From the NCBI GenBank assembly GCA_016928865.1, contig JAFGJX010000067.1, forward strand, positions 1 through 55,617: 55,617 bases of DNA, given 5' to 3'. This DNA is from Spirochaetota bacterium (lineage in GTDB: Bacteria > Spirochaetota > UBA4802 > UBA5550). The notes under the pieces were generated by a model. The model saw nothing but the letters and a program-made list of their open reading frames with translations. It did not search any database and was not told the origin of the DNA. Positions 34,946 to 44,804 of the stretch are shown here, in pieces. How positions within the stretch are numbered: the stretch's first letter is position 1; every line of letters begins with the position of its first letter. Both the position numbers and the translations under genes were made by a program.

Positions 34946-35394
34946 TGATCCTTCCTCCTGTTGTGATTAAGGTAGTTTTTTTATGTGTACAATCCCTTCC
35001 ATTTGCATAAACGAGCAATGCACGTTCTATATGACCACTAGTTCTGCACGGTGCCCCGCACGATAGGCGCAACATGCGCCTCTTCTGTTAAGAGAGAAAT
35101 AACGCAACAAAAAAGGAATTTGTACTGTTCAGAGCAAAATCAAAGGATTATTCCAGGGCCGTGGCATCGGATGTTGCACAGTGCTTTTGATAATAATCCG
35201 AATTTCCGAGGGGCCGGATATCCCTATTTTGGATAGCACTATCGGGGAGGGAGGTTTTTTTATCAAGAAAAATTTTCTTTTTATGCCAATAAGAGAATTC
35301 AATTAAAGGGATTCATTGTTCTGCGTCCCGATATATCCGGAACGCAGAACATCACAAGTCTATTGAACGGCCTCTGCTCAGGAACAAACCGTCG
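34946..35394. other. Intergenic region with two hairpins, no gene
   Basis: About 450 bp. It holds the promoter of the MFS gene (transcribed leftwards) and the 3' flank of the RND gene. Two inverted repeats are present: GGCGCA-ACA-TGCGCC at 35066-35080 and a long one at 35317-35351 listed separately. Small open frames here have no ribosome site or coding character. Confidence 0.55.
35317..35351. repeat. Long inverted repeat after the RND gene
   Basis: TGTTCTGCGT (35317-35326) pairs perfectly with ACGCAGAACA (35342-35351), and CCG with CGG inside after one mismatch. It starts 44 bp after the RND stop on that strand. No T tract follows on either strand, so it may be an mRNA 3'-end stabiliser, a protein-binding site or a non-canonical terminator. 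Confidence 0.6.
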
Positions 35395-38300
35395 TTACCG
35401 TTTTTTCTTTTTAGTACGGTTCTTTTTGGCGCCCGGGTAGTCACCGTTGCGGGGCTTCCTGTCCGGGTTGATGGTGATTCGCGCGGGCTCTCCCTCGGGG
35501 ACCTCGTCCGTCTCCTCGAGAATGGCAATGCCGTTTTCCTCAAGCTCCAATTTGTATTCGGGCCTGAACTTGCTTTCGATCCATTCGCGGAATATGTCGA
35601 TGTACTCGAATATGGCCGGCACCACGACCAAGGTCAGGAAGGTCGAGAGGACCAGGCCGCCTATGATCGCGATACCCATCGCCATCCTGAATTTCGAAAC
35701 CTCGCCGATACCGAGCGCGACCGGCAGCATGCCGGCCAGCATGGCGAAGGTGGTCATCAGGATCGGCCTGAGCCGTATCATACCCGCTTTATAGATGGCC
35801 TCCTTGCGCGTCAGGCCCGAGCGGAATCCTTCAAGAGCGAAATCGACAAGGAGAATCGAGTTCTTGGTGACCAGTCCCATCAGCATAATCATGCCGATCA
35901 TGCTGAACATGTTCATCTGCTGGCCGAAGAGGAACAGGGCAAGGAATGCGCCGGAGAGCGCCGGGGGGAGCGCGAACAGGATCGTGACCGGCGTGATGAA
36001 GGATTCATACAGGCTGGCGAGAATGAAATAGATGAACACGACCGCCAGTATCATCGCAAGCACCATGTTCTCCATGAGGTCCTTCAGGTCCTCCGCCTGA
36101 CCGATGAAAAGGTATGACACGCCCTTCGGGGGCGGCATCTTTTTTGTCAGGATGTTCGTCGCGATCTCCGATGCGGTACCGATGGCGCCGTTCGGCGCCA
36201 GGTTCGCCTGTATCTGCACAACGCGCGTGCGGTCGCTCCTGAGGATGCGTGAGGGGCCGGTCCTGACAACGCCCTTGCTTATGGCGGAAAGCGGTACCAT
36301 GCGGTACGCCTGGTTCGGAATCCTGGTACTGTTGAACGCCGACTTCAAATCGCGCTGTTCCGGCTTCAGGCGGAGACGCACGTCGTATTCGAGGCCCCTG
36401 GCATGGAGCTCGCCCACCACCTCGCCGGCGATCTGGTACCTCAGTTCGGCGCCGGCAATGGCGGAGAGAACGCCGACCTCCTGCATCTTGCTCGTATCCA
36501 GGATCACCTGGAATTCAGGCTTGCCTTCCTCGGAGCTCGAGTCCACATCGGTCAGGTCGGGTATCTTCTTGATCTCCGCGAGCAGCTTCTGAGAGTATTC
36601 GTTTATCACGTCGAGGTCATTGCCGATGATGTTCAGGATAAAGGGCGCCATCGAGGTCATGCCCATGCTGTATTCCATCAACTTCGGCCTGGCATAGGCG
36701 AATTCCCTGTTCATCATGTTTCTGATCCCGGTCTTGATCTCGGGCGCGGTGCGGGTGCGCTGGTCCATATTGACCAGTGAGAGGCCGAGTGATGCGAAGT
36801 TCGCCTGTTCTGTTTGCATCTGGTTCATGCCCGCGATAATCGACATCGTGTTGATTTCCGGCGCAATGGCAATGAGCCGTTTCGAAAGCTTGAGCGCCGT
36901 TTCAGCCGTGCCGTCAATGCTCGTGCCTGACGGCATCTGTATCTGTATCGCGAAATCGCCGAATTCACTCGACGACATGAAATTTTTCTTGATGAAGGGG
37001 GCCGTCGCGATGCTCAGGAAAAATACGAGGCTGGTGATGAGGAGTATTTTTATCGGATGCTCCACGGTGTACGTGATGATTCTGCCGTACCAGCGTTCAA
37101 GCCACGCCTGGAACCGCTCGAAGTTCCGGATTACGACGTTCTGCGCCACGTGGCCGGAGCCCGCGAAGTAGGCGGAAAGGAACGGGGCGACCGTGAGCGC
37201 GTCAAAGAGGCTGATGGCCATGGCGAACACGATGGTAAAGCCGAACTGCTTGAAGAACTGGCCCACGATGCCGCTCAGGAATCCGATCGGCAGGAACACC
37301 GCCATGATCGTCATGGTGGTGGCGATGACCGCGAGCATGACCTCGGTGGTCCCCTTTTCCGCGGCCTCGGCCGGCAACATGCCTGCTTCAAGCTTTCGGA
37401 AGATGTTTTCCCGCACCACGATGGCGTCATCCACGAGGAGGCCGACCGTCAGCGACAGGGCCAGCAGGGTGATGACGTTGATGGTGAACCCCATGACGTA
37501 CATGAGGATGAACGCGCCGAGGAGGCTGTTCGGGAGCGCGATCCCCGTGATAAAGGTTGACCGAAGGTTGCCCAGGAACAGGTATACCACGATAATGGCG
37601 AGCGCGATGCCGATCAGGATGGAGACCTTGACCTCATCCAGGTTCATCCGGATTATCTTTGCCCCGTCATATATCAGGTTTATCTTCGGCCTGCCATCCC
37701 TGTCTTTCATCTCCGTGTTGAGCTTGCCGATGCGCTTCACGATCCCGTCAACGACAGCGACCGTGTTGGAGCCCGACTGCTTGTATACCTCGAGGAAGAG
37801 GGATGGTTTTATCTCACGCTTGACCTTTTTGATTTTTTTGCCGAAGAAGCCGGATTTTTCAACCTTTCCGCCGTTGACCGGCGCGTACAGGTACCCGGCG
37901 GTCGTTTTTTCAGCAGAGCCGTCTTTTACAGCCCCAAGAGATTTGACGGTGATTACGTTGCCCACGTCGCCTGAGAACTGTACTACGGCGTTTGCGATCT
38001 GGTCGATATCGGTAAACTGGGAAACGGTCCTGAACACGGTCTCCTTTGCCCCTTTTTCATGCTTTCCGACCGGGACGTTCATGCCCGCGTTCTTGATCGC
38101 GTTTGCGACCGCGAGAGCGGACAGCCTGTGCTCATTCAACCTGTTCCGGTCAAGCTCCACCTGTATCTCGCGCCGCTGTCCGCCGAGGATCTGGATCGAC
38201 GCAACGCCGTCCACCTGCTGGAACGCGACCTTGATCTCTTCTTTCGCAAGGTCATACAAATCGGTTGGCGAGAGGTCTGCCGAAATGGCCACGCGCGCGA

Positions 38301-38712
38301 TCGGCATGTCCGCCGGATCGTACCGCAGGACGAGCGGCTCTTCTATGTCCTCGGGAAGGTTCCTTCGTATCCGGTCGACCTTGTCCTTGACCTGCTGCTC
38401 GGCGTATTTGACGTCAACTTCGAGGTTGAACTCGCAGATGACAAGGGACACGCTCTCCATGTTATAGGAGGAAACGCGCTTGAGTCCAGAGATGGAGCTC
38501 ACCTCGTCCTCTACCGGCTTCGTGATCAGGTTTTCGATCTCCTCGGGTGCGGACCCTGCGTAGATGGTCTGCACGATTACATAGGGGAACTGGACGTCGG
38601 GATACATGTCTATGCCGAGCCGATTCATGGCGATCAGGCCGACAAAGAGCAGGGTCAGGACAATGCTGGTGATGAGAATAGGGCGTTTTATTGAAAGTCG
38701 GGCTATGTTCAT
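35395..38712 (-). CDS. RND efflux permease (HAE1/AcrB-like)
   Basis: An 1105-residue inner-membrane proton-driven pump. N-terminal family block: NIARLSIKRPILITSIVLTL; docking/pore region: MYPDVQFPYVIVQTIYAGSA; the proton-relay helix shows SLTVGLLVDDAIVVRENIFR with the Asp-Asp pair equivalent to AcrB 407/408; C-terminal block IGMIMLMGLVTKNSILLVDF. An extra charged segment (GGKVEKSGFFGKKIKKVKRE) is inserted in the first periplasmic loop, and the C-terminus ends in a long hydrophilic tail finishing NRTKKKKR. No adaptor or TolC gene is adjacent, so it must borrow partners from elsewhere. Hydrophobic drugs, bile salts or lipids are the usual substrates for the family; which applies here is unknown. 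Confidence 0.94.
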   Translation of the reverse strand: MNIARLSIKRPILITSIVLTLLFVGLIAMNRLGIDMYPDVQFPYVIVQTIYAGSAPEEIENLITKPVEDEVSSISGLKRVSSYNMESVSLVICEFNLEVDVKYAEQQVKDKVDRIRRNLPEDIEEPLVLRYDPADMPIARVAISADLSPTDLYDLAKEEIKVAFQQVDGVASIQILGGQRREIQVELDRNRLNEHRLSALAVANAIKNAGMNVPVGKHEKGAKETVFRTVSQFTDIDQIANAVVQFSGDVGNVITVKSLGAVKDGSAEKTTAGYLYAPVNGGKVEKSGFFGKKIKKVKREIKPSLFLEVYKQSGSNTVAVVDGIVKRIGKLNTEMKDRDGRPKINLIYDGAKIIRMNLDEVKVSILIGIALAIIVVYLFLGNLRSTFITGIALPNSLLGAFILMYVMGFTINVITLLALSLTVGLLVDDAIVVRENIFRKLEAGMLPAEAAEKGTTEVMLAVIATTMTIMAVFLPIGFLSGIVGQFFKQFGFTIVFAMAISLFDALTVAPFLSAYFAGSGHVAQNVVIRNFERFQAWLERWYGRIITYTVEHPIKILLITSLVFFLSIATAPFIKKNFMSSSEFGDFAIQIQMPSGTSIDGTAETALKLSKRLIAIAPEINTMSIIAGMNQMQTEQANFASLGLSLVNMDQRTRTAPEIKTGIRNMMNREFAYARPKLMEYSMGMTSMAPFILNIIGNDLDVINEYSQKLLAEIKKIPDLTDVDSSSEEGKPEFQVILDTSKMQEVGVLSAIAGAELRYQIAGEVVGELHARGLEYDVRLRLKPEQRDLKSAFNSTRIPNQAYRMVPLSAISKGVVRTGPSRILRSDRTRVVQIQANLAPNGAIGTASEIATNILTKKMPPPKGVSYLFIGQAEDLKDLMENMVLAMILAVVFIYFILASLYESFITPVTILFALPPALSGAFLALFLFGQQMNMFSMIGMIMLMGLVTKNSILLVDFALEGFRSGLTRKEAIYKAGMIRLRPILMTTFAMLAGMLPVALGIGEVSKFRMAMGIAIIGGLVLSTFLTLVVVPAIFEYIDIFREWIESKFRPEYKLELEENGIAILEETDEVPEGEPARITINPDRKPRNGDYPGAKKNRTKKKKR

Positions 38713-38847
38713 AGACCTGCAGGACCTCTTTCGGAATAAAAGATACCATTATACGGAAAAAACGAAACTCGGCCTTCTTAACCAGATGGTTAAGATTATG
38801 CAAGTAAAAATTTAAAAACCTGGAAATTTGCGGGAAGCCGGACCCGG

Positions 38848-40212
38848 TCACGGAACGATCATCTTGTACACGCCGAAATAGAGGATAATCGCCAGCAGTA
38901 TCACCGGGGAGATGTACTTGATGGTGAATGCCCATATCTCTTTCAGGTAGAAGCTGTTCGTGTCCGCGTCAAGCTCGTGCATCGTGTTGTGGAGCCCGTA
39001 TTTATATCCGAGGCAGACCGCGATCAGTAACCCGCCGATGGGGAGCATGTAAATGGAGGTCAGGATGTCCATGAAGTCGAAGTAGGTATTCCCGAAAAAT
39101 ATTTTGACGTCCTTCATCGTGCCGAAAGAGAGTGCCGCGGGGATGCCCAGCAGAAATATAAGGCCTCCCGCGGTGAGGACCGCCCTGGCCCGGCTCCAGC
39201 CCTTTTCATCAGTGACGTACGCAACCACGACCTGGACAAGGGATATGGCCGAGGTTAGCGCGGCGATGAAGAGCAGGAGGAAGAAGAGCGTGGCGAAAAC
39301 GAACCCGTACGGCATCCGGGAAAAAACCACCGGCAGGATGTTGAAGGTAAGGCCCGGGCCCTTTTCCGGAGTCATGCCGACGGCGAAGACCGCGGGAAAG
39401 ATGGCCAGCCCGGACAGGATGGCCACGATTGAGTCGATACCGACGATCTTGATGGAGGAACTGAGGATTTTATCCTTCCGGGAAAGATAGCTTCCGTAGG
39501 TTATCATGGCTCCCATGCCGAGGCTCAGGCTGAAAAAGCACTGTCCCAGGGCCTCGATAATAACTTTCGGGGTTATCTTGGAAAAGTCGGGGTTCAGGTA
39601 AAACCTGATGCCCGCGTCCGCCCCGGGCAGGGTGAGGCCGCGGATGATGAGAATGATGAGAAGGATAAAAAGAACCGGCATGATGATCTTGCTGAAGCGT
39701 TCGATACCGCCGGCAACGCCGAAAATGACCACGCCCACAGTGGCGCCTATGAAGAGAAAGTGGTACAGGATCATTTCCCACGGGCTTTGGATGAAGCGTG
39801 CGAAGAGCTGTTCGGAATCCGCCGAGCTGGTGATGCTGCAGAGGGCGCCGCTGAGCGACTTCACGAGGTAGCCGATCGTCCATCCGCCCACGACGCTGTA
39901 GTAGGTCATGATGAAGAAGCCGGCCGCGACCCCGAGATATCCCACCAGGGACCAGGGGCCGGTCCCGATGATCTTGAACGCGCCCACCGGGTCCTTTTCA
40001 GTGTGCCGGCCGATTACAATCTCCGCGATCATTATGGGGAGGCCCAGGATTACAATGCAGACGAGGTAAACAAGGACGAAGGCGGCGCCGCCGTTTTCGC
40101 CCGCCAGGTAGGGGAATTTCCAGATGTTGCCCAGGCCCACGGCTGAACCGGCTGCCGCGAGAATGAATCCCAGTTTTGATCCCCACTGTTCCCGCTTCGG
40201 ATTGTCAGTCAT
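38848..40212 (-). CDS. Sodium-dependent symporter of the NSS/SNF family
   Basis: A 454-residue transporter with about 12 helices and the LeuT-type signature REQWGSKLGFILAAAGSAVG and GNIWKFPYLAGENGGAAFVL, where the unwound first helix binds sodium and substrate. SLSLGMGAMITYGSYLSRKD is the conserved helix 6 region. Prokaryotic members take up amino acids or similar amines with Na+; the substrate is not evident. GAGGAG precedes the start. The RND gene lies downstream on the same strand after 135 bp, too far to assume one transcript. Confidence 0.93.
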   Translation of the reverse strand: MTDNPKREQWGSKLGFILAAAGSAVGLGNIWKFPYLAGENGGAAFVLVYLVCIVILGLPIMIAEIVIGRHTEKDPVGAFKIIGTGPWSLVGYLGVAAGFFIMTYYSVVGGWTIGYLVKSLSGALCSITSSADSEQLFARFIQSPWEMILYHFLFIGATVGVVIFGVAGGIERFSKIIMPVLFILLIILIIRGLTLPGADAGIRFYLNPDFSKITPKVIIEALGQCFFSLSLGMGAMITYGSYLSRKDKILSSSIKIVGIDSIVAILSGLAIFPAVFAVGMTPEKGPGLTFNILPVVFSRMPYGFVFATLFFLLLFIAALTSAISLVQVVVAYVTDEKGWSRARAVLTAGGLIFLLGIPAALSFGTMKDVKIFFGNTYFDFMDILTSIYMLPIGGLLIAVCLGYKYGLHNTMHELDADTNSFYLKEIWAFTIKYISPVILLAIILYFGVYKMIVP

Positions 40213-40417
40213 GGCGTTTCGCTCCTCGCTGGTATGGCCTGAAAATAATAGTGATTTTTATGAAAATGCCCCTGTCAATAATAATTTATGCTCCCGGAAG
40301 CGCTCTGGATGGATACGCGTTGAAAAATGTTATTGAATCTTAACAAAAAGAGTATATAGTTGGATGACAGCAATCAGGAACCGGTATTCCTGCTATGCAT
40401 TGCGAGTAATAATGATT

Positions 40418-42256
40418 ATGAACCGTACTGCCTTGGATGAGAACAATTTTGTCAGTGAATTCAGGGCCCTGCCCGAAAGGAGGGAGGAGCTCGTAGCCGA
40501 CCTGATCAGAGGAGCAGGCCGTCTGACCCTGAACATCCCGGGCCGCGGTCCTGCGCGGCGCATTGCCGGGCGCCTGCGCGAAGGGCCTTTTACAGATTAT
40601 TACGAATTTGAAAAGCTGCTTGCCCGATTTCTTAACCCCCGCCTTGCGGCGCTCAATCTCAACATCATAGCGGACCTGCTGATCAATGGCCAGTTCGAAA
40701 GGAAGTATGAACGTTACGGAAAGCAGGTGCAGAGAATTATCGCATCGAACAGTGCCCTGTCTCCTGACGTCCTGAAGGGATTGATCCTCGACATGGTCGC
40801 GAATGATGGTCATTACATGGTCCTGAAGTTCCATGACCTGGTGCTCAGGCAGGTTGACCGCGCGCTCTACCGGAGGCTCAGACCGGTCGAGATGGCCGTG
40901 CTGGAGATGAAGAAGCGTCTCAGTACCGACGCCGCTCAAAATGTGAAAATCGTGGCCGGGGCGGTCCGCGATTTCCTGAAGAGAAATGGCACTGATGCGG
41001 CTGATATCCTGAGAGAGCGGATCGTCTGGGACGATGAATTGGCTCGCTTTGTCCGGGGTGCCGAAGAAGAGGAGGGCCCGATCATCGGACAGGAGGATGG
41101 GCCTGGTGTAATACCCGATGAGATCGATGGGAGCACGGAAGATGCTGAATCATTCACCGGGGAGAGTGGAGCGTATGCCGATACTGAGCCGGAAGAGGCT
41201 TCCGCATCCGAAGACGTGATCCTTCTTGATGAGATGGCTGCGGAGAGCGATGATGATGGTGGTGCCGAAGCTGCGGCGGAAGAGGAGGGCAAGCCTTATA
41301 AAACCGCTGGCCAGCCCGCGGGAGCGCCTGAACAGGGAGAGGGCGGCAGGATCGGGCGGTATGCCGATATCCTGAAAGATGATTTTCTGCTCAAGAAGCG
41401 TCCCGATGACGAGGACGCGATCCGGGAGCTCGTTAACGGCATATATGCAAAAAACGAGAAAAGATTCGGCGCGGAACGGGCCGTGGAAATAGTGGAAGCG
41501 GTTCTGTCAATATGGATCGTTGACGAAAGCATGGACGGCTGGATGAGGGGCATCCTTTCGGATATACTGGATGAGCGGAGCTGGACCGCAACCGTGATGG
41601 AGGATCAGGGAGATGATGACCTGGCCGGGGAGACGGTGGCGTCGGAACCGGTGCACGCTGATAATGAAGATGCCGCACCGGTTGACGAAGAAGGCGTGTC
41701 CGCGGAGGGAACGGTCACTGAAGGCACACAGACAACGGAGGCGGAGCTTGCCGCTCTTCTGTCCGACACCGAAGAGGTCGCGCCTGACCAGGAGCCTTCT
41801 CCGGATCCGGACGCGAAATCCGATCAGTCAATACTCGAAGAGATTGAGAGAATCGATGCCGCTGATTTTGTTCCGGTCGAGGATCCGTCTGTAGCGGAGG
41901 TGGCCGCCGACGGAGAATTCCTCCTTTCGGAAGAGGAGTTCAGCGCCCTGACGAAGCCTGACGGCGCGGAAGGCGAGGGGGCGGGGCGGGATGACGGCTT
42001 CCTGCTTGAATCCGGCGAAGAGCCGTCCGACGGGCATGCCGGCGCGGATCACGTCGATCTGGACCTCGAGTTCGATGCCGGGGCGGCGGCGGGTAAACGC
42101 TTCTCCGCGCAGGACGGGGGCGATGCCTCCATGAGCGGCGAAAGGCCGCCTTCAGAAGGCGAGGAGCCTGAAGCTGAATCCTTCATCGTGCAGGACGAGC
42201 TGTTGTTTGAAGATACATCCCTGAAACATAAAAAGCAAAAGGGCCCGGAGGTTTAA
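40418..42256 (+). CDS. Large acidic protein of unknown function
   Basis: About 612 residues, not recognised. The first 220 residues are helical and mixed-charge (ERREELVADLIRGAGRLTLN, IIADLLINGQFERKYERYGK, MVANDGHYMVLKFHDLVLRQ) and look like a folded domain. The rest is very acidic and low in complexity (EPEEASASEDVILLDEMAAE, GGAEAAAEEEG, and many Glu/Asp-rich stretches), broken by a second helical island around residues 330-400 (GRYADILKDDFLLKKRPDDE, ELVNGIYAKNEKRFGAERAV). No signal peptide or membrane segment. The frame opens at ATG 40364, but ATG 40412 or 40418 is a more natural start. The SGNH hydrolase gene begins 3 bp after its stop, so they are translationally linked. Confidence 0.8.
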   Translation: MNRTALDENNFVSEFRALPERREELVADLIRGAGRLTLNIPGRGPARRIAGRLREGPFTDYYEFEKLLARFLNPRLAALNLNIIADLLINGQFERKYERYGKQVQRIIASNSALSPDVLKGLILDMVANDGHYMVLKFHDLVLRQVDRALYRRLRPVEMAVLEMKKRLSTDAAQNVKIVAGAVRDFLKRNGTDAADILRERIVWDDELARFVRGAEEEEGPIIGQEDGPGVIPDEIDGSTEDAESFTGESGAYADTEPEEASASEDVILLDEMAAESDDDGGAEAAAEEEGKPYKTAGQPAGAPEQGEGGRIGRYADILKDDFLLKKRPDDEDAIRELVNGIYAKNEKRFGAERAVEIVEAVLSIWIVDESMDGWMRGILSDILDERSWTATVMEDQGDDDLAGETVASEPVHADNEDAAPVDEEGVSAEGTVTEGTQTTEAELAALLSDTEEVAPDQEPSPDPDAKSDQSILEEIERIDAADFVPVEDPSVAEVAADGEFLLSEEEFSALTKPDGAEGEGAGRDDGFLLESGEEPSDGHAGADHVDLDLEFDAGAAAGKRFSAQDGGDASMSGERPPSEGEEPEAESFIVQDELLFEDTSLKHKKQKGPEV

Positions 42257-42259
42257 TGC

Positions 42260-42949
42260 GTGAGAGTGAACACAAAGAAACTTCTGGCAGCCTCCCTTGT
42301 CCTGAATCTGCTCCTGATCATTATCGGATCGGTATCGGTATACAAGGGGCACCACCGGCGGCTGGTGCGCCCCTATCTCAGGGACTACTACCGGTATAAG
42401 GTCGACCATTATTTGACGCTGCGTGACCAGGGCGCCAGGATATTCTTCGTGGGGGACAGCCTTACGGACCGCTGCGAATGGGCCGAGCTGTTCGGCCGGT
42501 GCGATATCGCTTCCCGGGGGATCGACGGCGATACCACGGACGGTGTGCTGAACAGGATCGGCGAGGTAACGGCCCGGAAGCCGGCGAAAATATTCATAAT
42601 GATCGGCGGGAACGATTTTGTCATCGGCAGGCCGGTTCGGACGGTCCTCGGCAACTACCGGAAGATCATCGGCAGGATCAGAACGGAATCGCCGGATACG
42701 ATCATATTTATCCAGAGCAATCTGCCGACCCTCTACCGCCTCTTTCCCCTTCCGAGGAACCTGATGCCGGAGCTGAACCGGGGCCTGAAGGCGATGGCGG
42801 ATAACCGGAAGATATTCTTTCTGGACATATACAGCCGGATGGCCGATGCGAACGGCGACCTGAATGAAGCCTATACCGTAGACGGCGCGCACCTGAACGG
42901 CCGCGGCTACCTTGTCTGGCGCGACGCGATCCGCGCGTATGTGCATTGA
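42260..42949 (+). CDS. SGNH/GDSL-family hydrolase, membrane-anchored
   Basis: A 229-residue esterase or acyltransferase-type protein. An N-terminal signal anchor (LLAASLVLNLLLIIIGSVSV) places it on the outer face of the inner membrane. Catalytic blocks: IFFVGDSLTDR (nucleophile Ser), ASRGIDGDTT (oxyanion Gly), MIGGNDF (oxyanion Asn) and VDGAHLNGRGY (Asp and His). The pattern is closest to the PAF-acetylhydrolase-like branch of SGNH enzymes. The GTG start lies 8 bases after GGAGG, at the very end of the acidic-protein gene. Substrate unknown; deacetylation of surface glycans or lipids is typical. Confidence 0.88.
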   Translation: MRVNTKKLLAASLVLNLLLIIIGSVSVYKGHHRRLVRPYLRDYYRYKVDHYLTLRDQGARIFFVGDSLTDRCEWAELFGRCDIASRGIDGDTTDGVLNRIGEVTARKPAKIFIMIGGNDFVIGRPVRTVLGNYRKIIGRIRTESPDTIIFIQSNLPTLYRLFPLPRNLMPELNRGLKAMADNRKIFFLDIYSRMADANGDLNEAYTVDGAHLNGRGYLVWRDAIRAYVH

Positions 42950-43073
42950 ACAATGAAACGTAATTATACACCGCGGAATATGCCTTTCAAAAATGCGCGG
43001 TCACACCGGACCGCGGCAGGTTGAGCCCGCTTGTCGGCGGCACTAAAACATTAAATTTTCAGGATGGTGCACC

Positions 43074-44381
43074 ATGATACCCGTAGTAGTGGCACTGACA
43101 GTACTCGCGCTGATGATCCTCCTGAACGGATTCTTTTCACTGTCCGAGATGGCGGTGGTGGCATCCAGAAAACCGCGCCTCAAGGCAAAGGCGGAGGAGG
43201 GGCGCGCGGCGTATCGTGCCGTTTTAAAAACAAGCGAAGCGCCCACCGCGTTTCTCTCGACCATACAGATAGGCATAACCCTGATCGGGATACTGGCCGG
43301 GGCGTACGGGGAGGAGACCGTCGCGGAAACCCTCATGGCATACTTCGCCGGAGTGCCCGCGGTGGCCGATTACAGCCAGGTACTGAGTTCCGGGATCGTG
43401 GTCATCTCGATTACCCTGGTCACCATACTTTTCGGCGAGCTTATCCCGAAGCGGATCGCGCTCCTCAATCCGGAGCGTATCGCATCACTTGTCGTATACC
43501 CGATGAAGGCCCTCTCGATCCTGTTCCTGCCCATCGTCCGGTTCCTGACGGCGGTCACGAATCTTGTCATGAGGGTGACCGGCATGCGCGGCCTGAAAAA
43601 TAGCGAGCCGCCGGTCACCGAGGACGAGATACTGGTATTGATGCATGAGGCTGAAGCGTTCGGGCTTTTCAAAAAGCAGCAGACGGAGATGGTGGAGAGC
43701 GTGTTTGACCTGCATGAAAACAGGATCGCCTCCATCATGAGCCCGAGGCCGGACATCAGGTATATAGAGCTGACAGAACCACTAAAACGGATCCGGGAGA
43801 GGATAATAGAATACGGTGACTATCCCTACCTGCCCGTGTGCCGCAACGGGCTGGACAACATTGTCGGGACAGTCAAGACCCGCAATTTACTAAGGAAAAT
43901 AATTCGGGGCGAATTCAAGTCGCTTACCAGGTATATCGAAAAGCCGGTGTACGCGCCGGAAAGCGTCAGCCCCCTGAAGGCGCTCGAGCTCTTCAAGGCG
44001 AGCGGGTCGCACATGGCGTTCGTCATCGATGAATACGGCGGCGTGACCGGGCTGGTGACCCTGCACGATGTCATCGAGGAGATCGTCGGCGACGTGCCCG
44101 ATCTTCACCGGGAAGAGGATCGAAAGATAACCAGGCGGAAGGACGGGTCGTTCCTGGTTGACGGGATGATCTCCGTGGATGATTTCAGGGAGCATTTCAA
44201 GCGCGACATAGCCGGGGGGGGCGGGTACAATACCCTCGCGGGCTTCATCATGGACCGGATGGGCCGCATACCGGCGCCCGGAGAGTCAATACGATTAGGC
44301 GAATACACCTTCGAGATCGTTGACATGGACGGAAACAGGATCGACAAGGTGCTGGTGAAAAAGAAGAAAAAGCGGTCCTGA
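43074..44381 (+). CDS. CorC/HlyC-family membrane protein (CNNM, CBS pair, transporter-associated domain)
   Basis: A 435-residue protein. The N-terminal DUF21/CNNM region has about four helices and family motifs NGFFSLSEMAVVASRKPRL, AFLSTIQIGITLIGILAGAY and ILFGELIPKRIAL. Two CBS domains follow (IASIMSPRPDIRYIELTE, then YIEKPVYAPESVSPLKALEL with IDEYGGVTGLVTLHDVIEEI). The final 80 residues are the CorC_HlyC domain (FLVDGMISVDDFREHF, YNTLAGFIMDRMGRIPAPGE). Members are tied to magnesium or cobalt efflux and tolerance; the hemolysin name is historical. A basic tail KKKKKRS ends the protein. tRNA-Arg follows on the same strand. Confidence 0.92.
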   Translation: MIPVVVALTVLALMILLNGFFSLSEMAVVASRKPRLKAKAEEGRAAYRAVLKTSEAPTAFLSTIQIGITLIGILAGAYGEETVAETLMAYFAGVPAVADYSQVLSSGIVVISITLVTILFGELIPKRIALLNPERIASLVVYPMKALSILFLPIVRFLTAVTNLVMRVTGMRGLKNSEPPVTEDEILVLMHEAEAFGLFKKQQTEMVESVFDLHENRIASIMSPRPDIRYIELTEPLKRIRERIIEYGDYPYLPVCRNGLDNIVGTVKTRNLLRKIIRGEFKSLTRYIEKPVYAPESVSPLKALELFKASGSHMAFVIDEYGGVTGLVTLHDVIEEIVGDVPDLHREEDRKITRRKDGSFLVDGMISVDDFREHFKRDIAGGGGYNTLAGFIMDRMGRIPAPGESIRLGEYTFEIVDMDGNRIDKVLVKKKKKRS

Positions 44382-44478
44382 AAACCTGTCCGCTCCTGTA
44401 TGATTTTTTTACGAGCGCCCGAAAAACCATTGACCCATATGCAGCCGCGTATCAGAATTTTTGTAATATTGTACGAAT

Positions 44479-44552
<74 letters not shown>

Positions 44553-44582
44553 CAGAAATGGTTAACAAAGCGCAAGGTCGCC

Positions 44583-44700
44583 CGCCGTTAAATCGAGGTT
44601 CGCGTTTCGGGGACCGCGGATCGCGGTTCGAGTATCGGGGTTCGGGTACCGAGCAGTACAATCCTCGTTACTCGACCCTCGCCCCGAGACCCACGTCACT
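44583..44700. repeat. GGTTCG-rich imperfect repeat after tRNA-Arg
   Basis: GGTTCG occurs at 44597-44602, 44625-44630 and 44639-44644 within a run of CGG/TCG-type words, and TCGGGG near 44635 can pair with CCCCGA near 44690. The motif resembles the tRNA T-arm just upstream (CGTTCGAATCGGGG). An open frame of about 75 codons across it has repeat-derived composition and is not taken as a gene. Confidence 0.45.
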
Positions 44701-44804
44701 AGAAATATGGCCGAATATTGACGCATCAGATTTATGCCAGACAGATGACAAACTATGGTTTATAGTATATAGTGGGTTTTTATAAAATCAGCGGGGGATT
44801 CACC

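Noticed and set aside
44558..44785. A 75-codon frame after tRNA-Arg
   Set aside because: It is built from the GGTTCG-type repeat, has no ribosome site and no coding character.
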